Shown piece by piece: positions 1-11,006 of a stretch of DNA of 25,808 bases; position 1 is the stretch's first letter; each line of letters begins with the position of its first letter. Source of the DNA: Folioceros fuciformis (lineage: Eukaryota > Anthocerotophyta > Anthocerotopsida > Anthocerotales); NCBI GenBank assembly GCA_049999805.1, contig JBNGIO010005730.1, positions 21,594-47,401 on the forward strand, given 5' to 3'. The notes beneath the pieces are model-generated. The model was not told the DNA's origin. It ran no database searches and saw only the letters and a list, made by a program, of their open reading frames with translations. Both the position numbers and the translations under genes were made by a program.

Positions 1-36
1 GTGTGTGTGTGTGTGTGCGTGTCTGTGTTTGTGTAA
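1..36. repeat. GT microsatellite, slightly degenerate
   Basis: The window opens with GT dinucleotides that decay into CGTGTCTGTGTTTGTGT. The repeat runs off the left edge, so its full length is unknown. The apparent Cys/Val-rich start of a + frame here is only this repeat translated. Confidence 0.85.
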
Positions 37-989
37 GCTTAAGCCTTGCCTTGCCGACGCCTCTGCTTCTCGTAGCACCCGGTGGCTCGGCGTGTCGTCG
101 GCTTCCCCTCTCCTCCCCTCTCCCGCTGCTCTTGCCCACCGGGCTTCCTAGCCATGGACGCCGCTACCCGACCATCAACCTACGCTCTTCTCGATCTTCT
201 GTAGCTGCTGCTTCGCATACGCCTACCACTCGTCACCCCCACCTTCCCGCACTTCTCCTTTTTCCTCCACCTACCTGCTGCAGGCCTAGGCTGCTGCTCC
301 ACCCTTGTCCCGACCTCTGCTGTCACCAACCTGGTTACAACGGTGGAGAGCTTCTGCAGCGCTTGGATCCCTTCACCTGCCTACGCCGCCTCCTACTCCC
401 TCCACCGTTGCTCTCGAGTGCAAACGCTCGCTCATCTTTGCATCTACCACCTGCCACCTCCTCTAATACTGGTTCCAACTGCTTTTCCTGCCTACCACTG
501 CCGCAGCTTGCTTCAGCCAACTCATCCCGCCGCATCTTAGATCTTGACTGCACCAACGCAGACCATGTCTTTCCTCTCTTCCGCCCTTGCACACAAATCC
601 CTCTGCTCTGCTGTGTATCCCCTCGCCGCTTCCTGCTAGACTCCCCCACAGCCCACGCCTCCGTTTCTGCTCGTCTTCTCACTTTCGCGGACTGCTCTGA
701 CGTCGCAATGGGTTGAAAGGACTGCAGGTGCTAGGGGGGTGGCAGCGGGCTGACAGCCGAAGGGACGAGACGAGTAGGATTGCAATAGTCGAGTGCGCGC
801 CAGCTCTTCAATCAAGTCCTCCACGACTTAGACAGCGGCAGCAAGCAACCCAAGTTTCTCCTATCCCTCCACCCGCTCCTCTATACCTTTTGTCACTTTC
901 TCTTGTGCCTTAGGCCGTGCCGGGCTTCGGCTCGCCATTGCCTCTGCCCGCCATTACGTACTCTACTTTCGCACCTCTAGACACACACA

Positions 990-996
990 TATATAG
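990..996 (+). promoter_or_regulatory. candidate TATA box (TATATAG)
   Basis: TATATAG follows an ACACACACA run and is followed about 25-35 nt later by a CT-rich stretch (CTTCTTAGCTCAGCCCAGC) that could hold a start site. If used, it would give the bHLH gene a leader of about 2.1 kb before splicing. A second TATATA at about 3072-3079, only some 50 nt before the first ATG, is an alternative with a very short leader. Sequence alone does not decide between them. Confidence 0.25.
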
Positions 997-2535
997 ACAG
1001 CTGTTCTTCTTAGCTCAGCCCAGCTCAGCTCAGCTCACCACTCAAAGCTGAACTTCTTTTCACAAATCTCCCTTCTTCCGGCTACACCTACGCAGCCCTA
1101 GCAGCTCTTGTGTCTGGCATCCTAAGTCCACTCGCAGTCTTCCCTACCCCACCTCTTTCCTTGCTTGATGTCAGGACCCGACTTCCCAACTTAATTCACC
1201 CACTCCCTTCTCCCATTTCCTACTAAAACAAGCACTTTTATGAAGGCTACAAGCGGGGGCGTCCCCCCTACCCTGTCCTGGGACGCCGGCGGCTTCGCCT
1301 CTGCGGTCAGGGGCCTGCAGCTCCTCCTTGTGGCTTGCCAGCTGCGAGCCTCGGCTTCTCTCGGGGCCGGGGACTTTCTGCTGGCTTGGAGCCGGGGCTG
1401 AGGTCTTTCATACACCTGGGCGCGCCCGGTTTCAAGCCCTCGGCTTCTCCCCTCCACCTCCAAGGGTGTACAGGGTAGGAGATCTTGAAACTGTGGTTGT
1501 TGCCTGGACCCGGACCCGCGCCGGCGGCGGCGGCGGCTCCCATTGCATTGGACCACTTCCAACTGGACCTCCCCGCTTCATCACGACATCATCTTCGCCC
1601 ACGAGTCCCAAGCTGGAGTATCGAGTGCAGGAACAGCTCAGTCAGTTCAGTTTTTAACAAGGTTCCGAGGGGCTTTGCTCAAAGATTGATACTTCCACAG
1701 CGGCTGCCACCACCTATACACTTCCCGACCAAGTCCGCCTGAGCTTCATTCTTTCACCGCCGTCTTCTCCTCTACTCTGTAAATATTTCTCTCCACTCCA
1801 CCCTTAATTGCTTCTTTCATGTCTTCAACACCTGCTGCTGCTGCCCATTAGCTCACTTCCTTTGGCTTTCTTTTATCTGTCTTCTTCTTCTCAGTGGTGT
1901 TTCCTGTTATCCTCATCCTCTGTACATTCCGTCTAGCCTCGTTTCATCTCGTCTCCGCATTTTCTTGCCCTTTTCTTCTTTCTTGCTCCCCATGTGAATG
2001 TAATCTCCAAGCGGCTTGTCTCTACCCCATCCTCCACTGTCCTAGCCTAGTCTCAGTCTCAAGGATGAAGACATTAAATCTCTCCCCTACCGACAGTAAT
2101 CTATTGAATCAGATCTGCCTCATCAATATGCCTTTCCTGCCTTCTGTCCCACCTGTACACGCTCCACCACTCTACCGATGCAAATAATATTCCGATTGTG
2201 CCCAGACCATCACCCAACGCGAGCACCTTTCGAGGGTCACACGTTCTCGTTTTTCCTCTTTATCCTCTTTTTTTTTACTTTACTTTACTTTTTTTTTTTG
2301 TTTCCCACCCCAAGCTGAGCTTGTGTGTGTTTGAGAACATGCTGATGTCACCTACTGGAAAGCTGGCTTATGACTGCTGATCACCCTCATCAATTTGGGA
2401 TTAGCTACTTTCATGTGTGCTTTGCCACTATTCCGACTGTGAACCAGTAGCTCAAACGAGTGCGCCTGGCTCATTTGATGCGAAGTCAAGTCTTCAACAC
2501 CAACACTCTTTTCATCTCTGTGGGTGAAGTGTAAA

Positions 2536-2658
2536 GTAAGTCCACATCCATGGAACGCGCCATGTCCATGACCCTTCGCCGCCGTCGCAAGTAGTTGTAG
2601 GTGGATCCACTAAACATGCCACTAACTTATTTTCTCTTGTGGCTGGGACCTCTTCCAG
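2536..2658 (+). other. candidate 5'-UTR intron
   Basis: A perfect donor (GTAAGT at 2536) is followed by a CTAAC branch-point-like motif at about 2621, a pyrimidine tract and the acceptor TCTTCCAG ending at 2658. An alternative acceptor TTTTTTCTTCAAG ends at 3000 and would give a 465-nt intron. The intron would lie entirely in the leader of the bHLH gene. This is inference from splice signals only. Confidence 0.3.
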
Positions 2659-3125
2659 GTCTGTCTCCTGGTTGCTGCTCCACTACTAAGCTCGAGCATG
2701 CTCCTCTCTGAAAGTCACGGCGCTGGCTTTTGGGGTGAGTTGCTGATGCAAACAGTTCTTCCTGGTCAGTTACTTGGTCTACCCTTCCTGGTTGCCCCAT
2801 CACCAGGTTTGCTTTGTTACGAAATGCATTTACGTGTGGCCACTTGTCTCTTGGATCCAGGTTCCTGCTGCGAGTGCAAACGTGTGTGACTGTTTTACAC
2901 ATTGCAAGGACTGATCTGCCAGCAAGTCATCAGTGATGATTCTCGGACTCATGTCGGTTCGTGTGAGCATCCAGTATCTACTTAATATTTTTTCTTCAAG
3001 GATCGTGGAATAAGACTACCTTCACAAGTAACACTGGTGAGAGACTTGGTGCACCTGACTTTCTCTTTTATCTATATATCGGATCTGCAACTGGACGTCG
3101 ACATTGGAGCAGACCAGTACGAGTT

Positions 3126-6100
3126 ATGAACTTCCGTTCCTCCAGGAGCACTGCCAATATGACAGAGACGGTGTTGCACTGCAACCCTTTGGCCAAGGAT
3201 CCGAGCATCATGCGCTCATCCTGGCACACTGCTGGCCCTCTGCTGGCCAACTACGATAACTTCTCCATGATGGGCTTTTGCGGCGCCAACGTCAACCAAG
3301 CTGCAGCTGTAACTGCAAATGGCAGCTTTGCTAGCCAGAACCCCCGCCTGTTACAACCGGGCAAGGCACCTGTGTCTCCCAGCAGCTGTCTGCCAAGTCT
3401 CCACGCAGGAGCCGGAGGTGGTACGTTCAGTCTGGGGCTGCTATCGCATCGAAACTGTCATTTTCCCAAGAGCCTTGCAGGGGTGGCGCCCGGTTTGGGA
3501 ATGGGGTTGACCGAGTCCCAGTTGCACGGTACGACCGATGTGTTCCATCATGGCGCCATCCCTCGCCTGCCTTCCTCCTATCTGCAGTCTCCTGCTCGAA
3601 GCCCGTCTTCGTCGACGACACTTCGGAGCGGGTCAGCTTTCTTTGGACGAGACGACCAATTGGCCCCGCTCTATGGATATACGGACTTTCCGCAACTAGG
3701 CAACGGCCCCGGCTCCGGCTCGGGGAGTGGTATGAACCTGCACGCTATCAGCAGTGGTGAGATCGGCAATCTCTTTCACTCTTGCGGCTTGCCGGAAGAA
3801 TACTCTAGCTGGGCCGCCCCCTGGCCCAAAATTGACGAAGACAATTGTACATTCGCGGGCTCAGGCGATGCAGCCACAGGTGCTCACACGTGTAGCGACG
3901 TGGATGCCGCGAGCCACTCTTCAGGTGCGAGTAACGGCGTCCACTCCGGCTCCCAGACTGATCTGTCGGTTGGAGCCAAGCGGCAGCGTGTGGACGTGTC
4001 GTGGACAAATAACTCAGGCTTCGATATTCTGGATTCAACCGAACTGATCCTGGGAGATGACTTGCAGAACATGAGCGTCGGGCCCTCTAGCTGCAACTAC
4101 GGTGGCGGTGCCGTAAGTGCAATAGCCTCGACCATGTCTGTGCAGCCGGTGAGTCAGAGCATCCCTATACCTGCCGAGAGCAGCACCTGCACCAGAGCGT
4201 CCGACTCTTCACCAGGCCAGGAGTCGAGGATACGCTGCAAACACCAGGAGGGGGCAATGCCATTGGCTCCTCTCTGCACCCCGCTGCGAAGCAGCAACAG
4301 TGGTACCCGCCCTGTCGCTCAGGGCCAGGGTGTCGGCGCCGGGAACTCCCCTCGTAGCGTGCTTAATTTGTCGGCCTCGGAAAGTCAGGATACAGCATCT
4401 GCAACTGCGCTTTCGGCGGTCACGGCCCAAGTGATATCGACCAGGCCTCTGCAGGTCCAGGCTCCCTCTGCAGGGCCCGGCATGGTCATGCAGCAGTCCA
4501 ACTCTTCCTTCGGGAGCTTGGCATCGTCAGAAGGAGTGATGGATCGCGTGCGTCCTGCCTACTCCATCGGCTCGGCGAACGGATCCAACCCCGCGGGGTC
4601 CTGTGTGCAAGTGCATCAGCCCTGTGCTAACTCTCAGCTGTCACAGCCGATGGGATTCACGGGAGTGCCTCCAGCGTCTGATGAGTCTCCGCGAGTCAAC
4701 GTTCTGAATCCAGCAGTGCGCAGCAGTGCAGGTGTCGACAGATTCGGAGCTGGTATTGAGATGACAAACTTTCAGAGCCATGCTCAGTTTGCCAACTGTG
4801 CACGTGCCGATACCAAGAACAGCTCCGGATCCACGGCTATGCTCGGAGCATTGAGCCATCCACACGCGCAGTTATCCTCTCCGGCAAACCATCTAGACGT
4901 AGTTGTCTGCACCTCGTTTCTGGAGAATGTTCAGGGAGTGAGTCCGGGGGGAAGCCGAGAGCAGGGGCAGGGGCAGGGGCAGGGGCAGGGGCAAGGGCAA
5001 GGGCAAGGGCAGCGGATCCAGAGTCAGCACAATCTTCCCACACTGTCGTCTCTAGGCGTCAGCACTTGTACAAGGGGAGTCCTCTCGGACGCCACCTCTA
5101 GTGTCGCAGTGAAACGGGAGTATGCAACCCTCGCCACTCCGTGTATGGCCACCGACATGGGGCACGCCTACGACAAGGAGGCTTCACACTGCAAGCGGTC
5201 GTGGCCCACATCGTTGCCGGCGAATAATGTCGAGCTACCACTGGGATCATCAGTTATTGCAACTAGCAGTTATTGCCAGCCCATGACCCTGGACAGCTTG
5301 AGCAGCAGCATCACCGAATGGGTAGCGGGCCGTTCCGACAATTTGTCACAGGCTGTCCCAAAGACCGCAGTTGCGGCTGCCGGCCTGGGTTCCTGGCAGT
5401 CGAATGCCGTGAATAATGTCGCGGGCGTGCACTCCTGCGGGCACGCCGCAGTCGCCGCGGCTGGCAACATTCACGTCAGCCCCACCCGTGTGGAAGTAAA
5501 TAAGAACGACTGTGGTCAGCGCAAGCGGTTGAACGCGGACGACATGCAGGACCCCACCAGCAAGAGACTGAAGGTGAGAAAAAACTTTCCACCTGCACAC
5601 ACCTAATTTTGCTTCAAGGGCGCGCAGTTACATTGTTACGAACGCCTTTCCGGTGAGAGAGTCACTCTACCCTGCCTCAGGCTGATGCCGTTTACACTGC
5701 AGGACAATATTAAGGGGCCGGGGCAGGTGCAGCAAGTGCAAGCGGCTGTCACGGTTGGGGTCAAGTCGTGCCCAACTTCTACTTCAACCAGCCAGAAGGC
5801 CGTAGGTCCTGCGCTCAACACTAATCTGAAGCCAAGGGCCAGGCAAGGAAGTGCCAACGATCCTCAAAGCATCGCTGCTAGAGTAAGTGAAGTCGATTGT
5901 GTGACTACATCGCACGGCTGGTGAATCGCTTGCCAGTCAAGCGTATGACATCTCACATTCTGCACTCTTGCTTTTTGTTGCAGCATCGGCGAGAGCGAAT
6001 AAGCGAAAGGCTCAAGGTTTTGCAAGATCTTGTTCCCAACGGCTCCAAGGTGCGCAAGTTTCAGCAACCCGTCCGCTCGCTAGATTATGATAGCTCGACG

Positions 6101-6465
6101 GGCGGCGCTTGCATAACCTGTGAACGTACGTCTTTGCAGGTGGATTTGGTGACCATGCTGGAGAAAGCTATCAACTACGTCAAGTCTCTTCAGCTACAAG
6201 TGAAGGTGATCCTTGCATTTTGACATGAAATTTCCGATTGTACCTTTCCCTTCCTCTAGTCGTACTGTAACGGTTGAAATTTTACGATGCCTCGTTACGC
6301 GCCCATTTTCAGTTTTTGGCGACGGACGAGTTTTGGCAAGACGCCGACAAATCTTGCGCTCCAAACATGGAAGGAATGTCATTGGAAGTAGCCGCTCAAA
6401 TGATGACGGAGACGCTGCAGGCTGCAGTGAAGAGTGAACAAGGGGACCGTCACTTGGAAGCCTAA
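3126..6465 (+). CDS. RSL: RSL-type (subfamily VIIIc) bHLH transcription factor, 5 exons
   Basis: Nuclear DNA-binding protein of the ROOT HAIR DEFECTIVE SIX-LIKE family, which promotes root-hair and rhizoid outgrowth in land plants. Exons by GT/AG and frame: 3126-5573, 5703-5882, 5984-6049, 6140-6205, 6313-6465, giving about 970 aa. The bHLH is split over exons 2-5. DPQSIAAR closes exon 2. The basic region and helix 1 (HRRERISERLKVLQDLVPNG) form 66-nt exon 3, residues 877-898. Helix 2 (VDLVTMLEKAINYVK) forms 66-nt exon 4, residues 899-920. The family signature LATDEFW opens exon 5. Residue E880 and the neighbouring arginines are the E-box contacts. Two basic KR-rich patches (AKRQR, and RKR/KRLK near the end of exon 1) could be nuclear signals. 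Oddities: exon 1 encodes 816 mostly Ser/Gly/Ala-rich residues, long for the family, and the usual Phe after YVK is Ser. ATG at 3162 is an alternative start. Class I (RHD6/RSL1-like) is more likely than class II. The LRL family is disfavoured because it has a different helix-2 sequence. Confidence 0.88.
4962..5012 (+). repeat. in-frame CAGGGG hexanucleotide repeat coding for a Gln-Gly tract
   Basis: About eight tandem copies of CAGGGG/CAAGGG lie inside exon 1 of the bHLH gene and encode alternating Gln and Gly. The unit is six bases, so changes in copy number keep the frame. Both Gln codons (CAG, then CAA) are used, so the array contains two sub-blocks. It sits in the low-complexity part of the protein, far from the DNA-binding domain. 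Confidence 0.9.
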
Positions 6466-6596
6466 GTTTCTCCCAGGCTCCTCTTCCTAATAAGTTGTCT
6501 CTCAGTTTGTGTCCAGTACTAGATCTGTCTGTGTGAGGACTGTGTGATGGGTGTTACCAGAGTCTGTTGCCTCTGGGGGACTCCGGAGCCCTGTGA

Positions 6597-6602
6597 AATA
6601 AA
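6597..6602 (+). terminator. AATAAA polyadenylation signal of the bHLH gene
   Basis: AATAAA lies 132 nt after the TAA stop of the bHLH gene, a normal 3'-UTR distance for plants. A second AATAAA at 6987-6992 is further off and closer to the convergent neighbour. Confidence 0.5.
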
Positions 6603-7068
6603 ACCACCAGCGAGTAGTTCGCGCTTTCGTACACGTATTGGCACCCTCTTCCCAGGTTGAAACCGTAGAAATGAGAGGTTATCTCAACAGCGAACCTGTT
6701 CGAAACCCTAAACCCTCCCCATTTCCCACTTCGAGTTCCTTTCAGCAATTGGCAATCATGTCAAAATTTCTATTGTTGCGAATGAGAATGCTTGGAATGA
6801 TGTGACCAGCTTCAGCAGCACGGCTCTTGCGAATTGACCGTAATGCTGACCCGTGCTCCAAGCTGACCAGTAGTCTAGTGTGAATGGCGGACTGCTGTGC
6901 CTTGGGCCTCACTGTTTACACTTGCTAGCCACTACCTTATTTGCATGTCCATGTCACTAAGAACAGTACAGTGCCGTGAACCCCACAATAAATAACATGT
7001 GCGCTTTAAAATAGTTGCCAACAAGTACGGCGCTACGGCAGTCACCAGACATAGAGGAAGCAAAGGGC
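6603..7068. other. spacer between two convergent genes
   Basis: This stretch separates the 3' end of the + bHLH gene from the 3' end of the - phosphatase gene. It should hold both 3' UTRs. I see no ORF with recognisable content and no clear RNA gene. Confidence 0.6.
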
Positions 7069-9967
7069 TTAGCTTGCTACAGTAATGGGCTGGCAAGGAA
7101 TTATTCCATCACAACCCAAAACGTCCTTATACTCCCTGCTGATCCAAAACTCATCGTATACCTGACCATCACTGCTACGCTTATACTCCAGAAGAAGTGA
7201 AGAGTGGTTGTAAGCCGTTAGTTTTGTGAACCCAAAGTCGTAGTCTTTCTCCAGACTCCAAGTGGTGTTCACAGTGGTGAAGTTAGCCAACCCTGCTCCT
7301 CCCCCTCCCACAACCAAGTGTATCGTAGCATTGAAGGTGCCAGAATAATGGTGTCGCTCATGGCTGAGGCATATGTTCTACATGAGAAACAGACAAGAGC
7401 CATTCCAAAATGAGGAGATTCAAGCACCTACAGAACACATTCAGGTAAGGTAAAGCATTCTATACGGATTAACAGTGTCCGATACCTCATACACAGGACA
7501 TGTGCGTTCGTAGCTATGGATGTGACCATAGAAAGCCAGGTCCACCTTGTACTTCTGCCAAAGCCGCTGGAGGCTACCACGGCCCCCAGGTTCACCAAAG
7601 TCCCCAGCGGCGGCGTAGTAAAATCCAGAAGAATATCCTACAACACGATGTGCAATAAAAACCAGCCATGGTTGTTTCTGCCGGTCAACTGAGGCAAGGC
7701 ACTCCTCGATGAACTTATACTGCTCCGATCCCTCTCTCCAGTCATGCTCAGTATCAGCCACGCAGAAGTGAAATAGACCATAATCAGTGGAATACCTGGC
7801 AAAACAAATCATCCCACAGCCATTAAACCAGTGAACCTTGGGACTCTAAGCCAGCATCGACAAACCTGATGCAGCGAAGGCGGCCACACATGGTGTTGAA
7901 GCCCTCTACCAGAACTTAGCCCGATTCTTCAACGGCATGCTGTACATTGTCTCTGCAACTACTCCACATTCACCACCCGAGTCAATGTTTTGGTAGTAGG
8001 AACCAGAGCCAGGCCAATCCCTTTCATGATTCCCACTAGCTATCATGAAAGGAACACGACGAGCGATACCCCCGACCTGCTCCGTAAACTGATCCCATTC
8101 CGAAAGATATCCATTGGCGTAGGAAAGATCGCCTATCAAAAACAGGATGTCAAAGTTGTCTAAATCCTGCACAAGCGTATCAGTTGTGTTCAGCGCTCCA
8201 GGCTGGTAGTCGTTGTAGACATTGGAGCCATCCCGTTCCACCTGTAGACAATGTGACATTAAGCACTTTGTGGACAATATGAACAGAAAACTGCAATTGC
8301 TCAGGGTACATCGCTACATTCGAGACCAGATATCCATATCCGGGCGAACCTTTCCCATGTCGCCAAATATGACAACTCGTTGTAAGGAGTTCTGTCCAGG
8401 AAATGGAGCTGACTTGAAAGAGTTAGCTTCTCCCCAGACATAGCTACCATTGAAAAGCTTGTGACCCACCGTATAGTAGTAACTGCACGACAATACGTCT
8501 ATCTGTGTTACTCGCTTCCCTGCCTACCGAGCCCAGACCTCATGCGTGTCAAAATACGCGGTCAAAGTCCCAGACGGAACTAAAATGAAACAAGACAATT
8601 TTGGGTGCACTGATGTGCCCTTACTTGTAACTTGGCCAAAGATCCTTCAGGTGTCCTGTATGGAAATACCCTGGATCTCTCCATCCCACTGTACTGGCAG
8701 GAGGACCTGTATGAAACATCGAGCACAGTCAAACTCAGATTACCGATTACCTCCACATTCAAAACAACAGAAGCCCTACCGCACATGTCACTGCGCGCAT
8801 ATGTAAGAGTGACGGCGGCAGTTGTAAGCTGTTCTTTGTCATCTTGAGGCCCCCATCTAACCAACGGGATGCCATCATCCAGGCTATAACCACTCGTCCA
8901 GGTGACGGTCATCTGTTAACATCCTGTTGTTTGTTAGCTACCTGATGAAGGTCAATGCAACTCCGGACTGCCGATGATCCTGTACGATGAAAGATGAGGA
9001 TCCACACACCCACCTCATTCCAAGCAAACCCCTGAGCCAGCCTTTCATACGCTGGCGCCTTTGGATTTTCGAAACGTACTGTGTTAGAGATGGCCAGTAA
9101 CACCGGCTGAATTGACACGAAAGTTTGAGCAGAGTCAGTGAACAACCAAACGTTTCCTGACTCTACACGTTAGGCAAGTTCAAAGCAGAAAAAAACAATT
9201 TTGACCTTACGTTGCTCAAGTCGCCTTCGAAAAAGCCGAAGGAAAAGTCAGACCGCTGGTTGATCAGCCGGAATATCAGGGAACCGGCGCCATTCTGCCC
9301 ATAACCGGCTGAAGAGTAGTTGCAGTATTGAAACTGGGCACAGAAATGAGGTCCAGAGTAAACAATCTGTGTGTCAGCAAAAGTAGCTCACTCATACGGT
9401 GGATGAAAAGAATAGGAAGCATAGCCCTACCTTGATAGGAGAGATGCACAGCAACGGTGGAAGATCTTTGTTTGTGGTATCGGCGTCTGGCTTACACAGT
9501 GATGAGCTGAGAGATAATTCCAAAACATAGCGCTGCGGGTCAGAGGAAGACCAGTCCCAGAATGTTGAAAGCAAGACAAGAAGAAGACAGGTGTAGACAG
9601 TTACTTGAAGTTGGCTGGCGAGAAAACAGCAATCCAGTCGGTTACTGCTGCTCCAAAGCGCCGCTTGAATGTCACTGTGACGAGGCCAGAGGTCTCTCCC
9701 TGGAAAAGTTGGATGTTGGGCAAGCAGTTCGATATCGTTTTCACAATTTCAATCCTCTAGAACCTCAAACCCAGGTAAGGGAGGCACCTGGGACCCGAGA
9801 AGGTCTGGTGTAGCAAACACGGACACAGATTCATCCAAGAGAACTCGACTCCTGTCCAATCGTATTCTCGAGAGGGGCTGATGGATATCCTCCGTAATCT
9901 GAAGGGAAACTGACTCGGAGAGCATTCCTGCCAGCACAAACACAAGCAGGTGCACAGTCCTCCCCAT
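7069..9967 (-). CDS. purple acid phosphatase, large plant PAP1/24/27-like type, 11 exons, intact
   Basis: Secreted metallophosphoesterase that hydrolyses phosphate monoesters and possibly nucleotide or diester substrates. On - the exons are 9967-9788, 9699-9605, 9506-9431, 9366-9211, 9160-9014, 8912-8780, 8706-8625, 8482-8350, 8241-7910, 7795-7486 and 7377-7069. All phases agree and give about 650 aa, the usual size for this subgroup. ATG 9967 is chosen because it begins a signal peptide (MGRTVHLLVFVLAGMLSES); an in-frame ATG at 10105 would bury it. The N-terminal half holds the fibronectin-like domain (MTVTWTSGY, NPKAPAYERL). The metallophosphatase motifs follow in order and are complete: FGDMGK (D331), GDLSY (D372, Y375), GNHE (N405, H406), IAHR (H494) and GHIH (H536, H538). 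The C-terminal block is VVGGGGAG and YDFGF. Several NxS/T sites suggest glycosylation. The substrate cannot be told from sequence. It is convergent with the bHLH gene. Confidence 0.93.
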
Positions 9968-10582
9968 TCTTCTTGTCGTCAGCAACCCTGAATTGGCACA
10001 CAGGACGCAAGAGATGAACTCCTCAGCTCTCCTCGCTCCTCTGCAAAGTTCCCCATGGAGCGAGAGGGGGGACTTGAACGTGGTGAGCCACAGCCGTCCA
10101 GACACAACTAGACTATTCCGCGCACATTCCTTTCGACGGACCCATGGGAAAAGGTGCCTGTCCGATTCCTGCGCATGTACTCTGAAACAGCTAGCCCTGC
10201 CTTACTGCAGGCTGTTTCGCTGTCGGTGCGTCCAATGCCCATCTCCCTCTTCCGCTTGGAACACATTCTTAATGCCTTGTCAGGTTGTCCCCCTGACTAC
10301 ATTTAGTCAGGCGGGCTCATGATTCCATTTGCCATAACAATCGCAGTTGCTGAGTTGTCGATGCAAGGGATTTAATCATGTCATTGCTTCCTGCATTGCC
10401 TGGTGGGATTGTGTGGTCAACCCACAGGGCCGGAAGGGGTTATTCCCACTATAGGCTGTTTTCAGTTCGTCCAGGATAATGAAATCAGGAGTCTGTGAAG
10501 ATGTGCTCAGGACCATAAATACTACACTGTATGTATGTTCAATCTCCTCCATCCATGTATCTAACTGCAGCAGGAAAGAGCC
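9968..10582 (-). other. upstream region of the phosphatase gene
   Basis: About 600 bases lie between the phosphatase start and the left end of the DNA transposon. It should hold the phosphatase promoter and leader. I see no clear TATA box on the - strand and no second gene. The - frame stays open for 46 codons upstream of the chosen start, but that extension has no family resemblance. Confidence 0.5.
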
Positions 10583-10605
10583 CAGTCAGACCCCTCTAAT
10601 TGGGA
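10583..10605 (+). repeat. left terminal inverted repeat of the DNA transposon
   Basis: The 23 bases starting CAGTCAGACCCCTCTAATTG match the reverse complement of 13144-13166 at 22 of 23 positions. The only difference is G versus A at the seventh base. Confidence 0.88.
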
Positions 10606-11006
10606 ACAATTGGGAGTAGCAAAAATCGTCCCATTTTAGAGGGTTCCCGTTTAGGCATTTTCATTTTTTTGAAAACAAAAATATATATTAAAAAACAAAA
10701 AAACAATTCTTTGAATTAAAAATTCAAAAGAATTTAAAAATCCAAAATGCTCCCTCATACTACATAGTTGTCAACCTAATTTTAGTTTGTTGGGTTAAAA
10801 TAATCATCAATCCTTGATTGATGCTGAGTTGCTTTCATTCAATGACTAGCAATATGTTTTTCCAACTGAGAATGCAACTTCAAAGCATCAAGAGTGTTAT
10901 GTGGCATCTCTTCGCTATCCTCATAGCATTATCTACAGCATCCTTTGTCGTACGTGGTCTTGGCACTATGGCCTCCAATGATGTTGTATCATTCTTCTCA
11001 TCCTCC
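10606..11006. other. non-coding left part of the transposon
   Basis: AT-rich stretch between the left inverted repeat and the 3' end of the transposase. It includes a poly-A/T-rich block at 10663-10745 and a TCCCATTTTAGAGGGTTCCC copy of the subterminal motif near 10631. No gene is seen. Confidence 0.6.

Larger units (their letters stand above)
37..3125 (+). other. CT-rich upstream region and probable long leader of the bHLH gene
   Basis: I see no convincing protein gene in these 3 kb. The + strand is strongly pyrimidine-rich with many CTTCTC, CTCC and TTTC runs, including a TTTAC/poly-T stretch at about 2270-2300 and tandem AGCTC repeats at 1013-1036. Open frames exist on both strands, but their translations are low-complexity (Ser/Pro/Leu or Arg-rich) and match no family I know. 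Pyrimidine-rich leaders with several short upstream ORFs are common for plant developmental transcription factors, so promoter plus 5' UTR is the most economical reading. An unrecognised non-coding RNA or a decayed gene cannot be excluded. Confidence 0.5.

Noticed and set aside
3-716. 237-codon open frame on + at the left edge
   Set aside because: It begins in the GT microsatellite and continues as Leu/Pro/Ser-rich translation of CT-rich DNA. No domain is seen and the opposite strand is also open.
5984-6205. LRL-type (LJRHL1-like) bHLH instead of RSL
   Set aside because: LRL proteins have a different helix 2 (TDKASMLDEI-like). Here it reads VDLVTMLEKAI followed by LATDEFW, the RSL pattern.
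9883-9890. GGATATCC, a match to the phosphate-response motif GNATATNC
   Set aside because: It lies inside the first coding exon of the phosphatase, and a match of this looseness is expected several times in 25 kb by chance.
9749-10105. phosphatase start at ATG 10105
   Set aside because: It would add 46 non-conserved residues ahead of a good signal peptide, so ATG 9967 is preferred.
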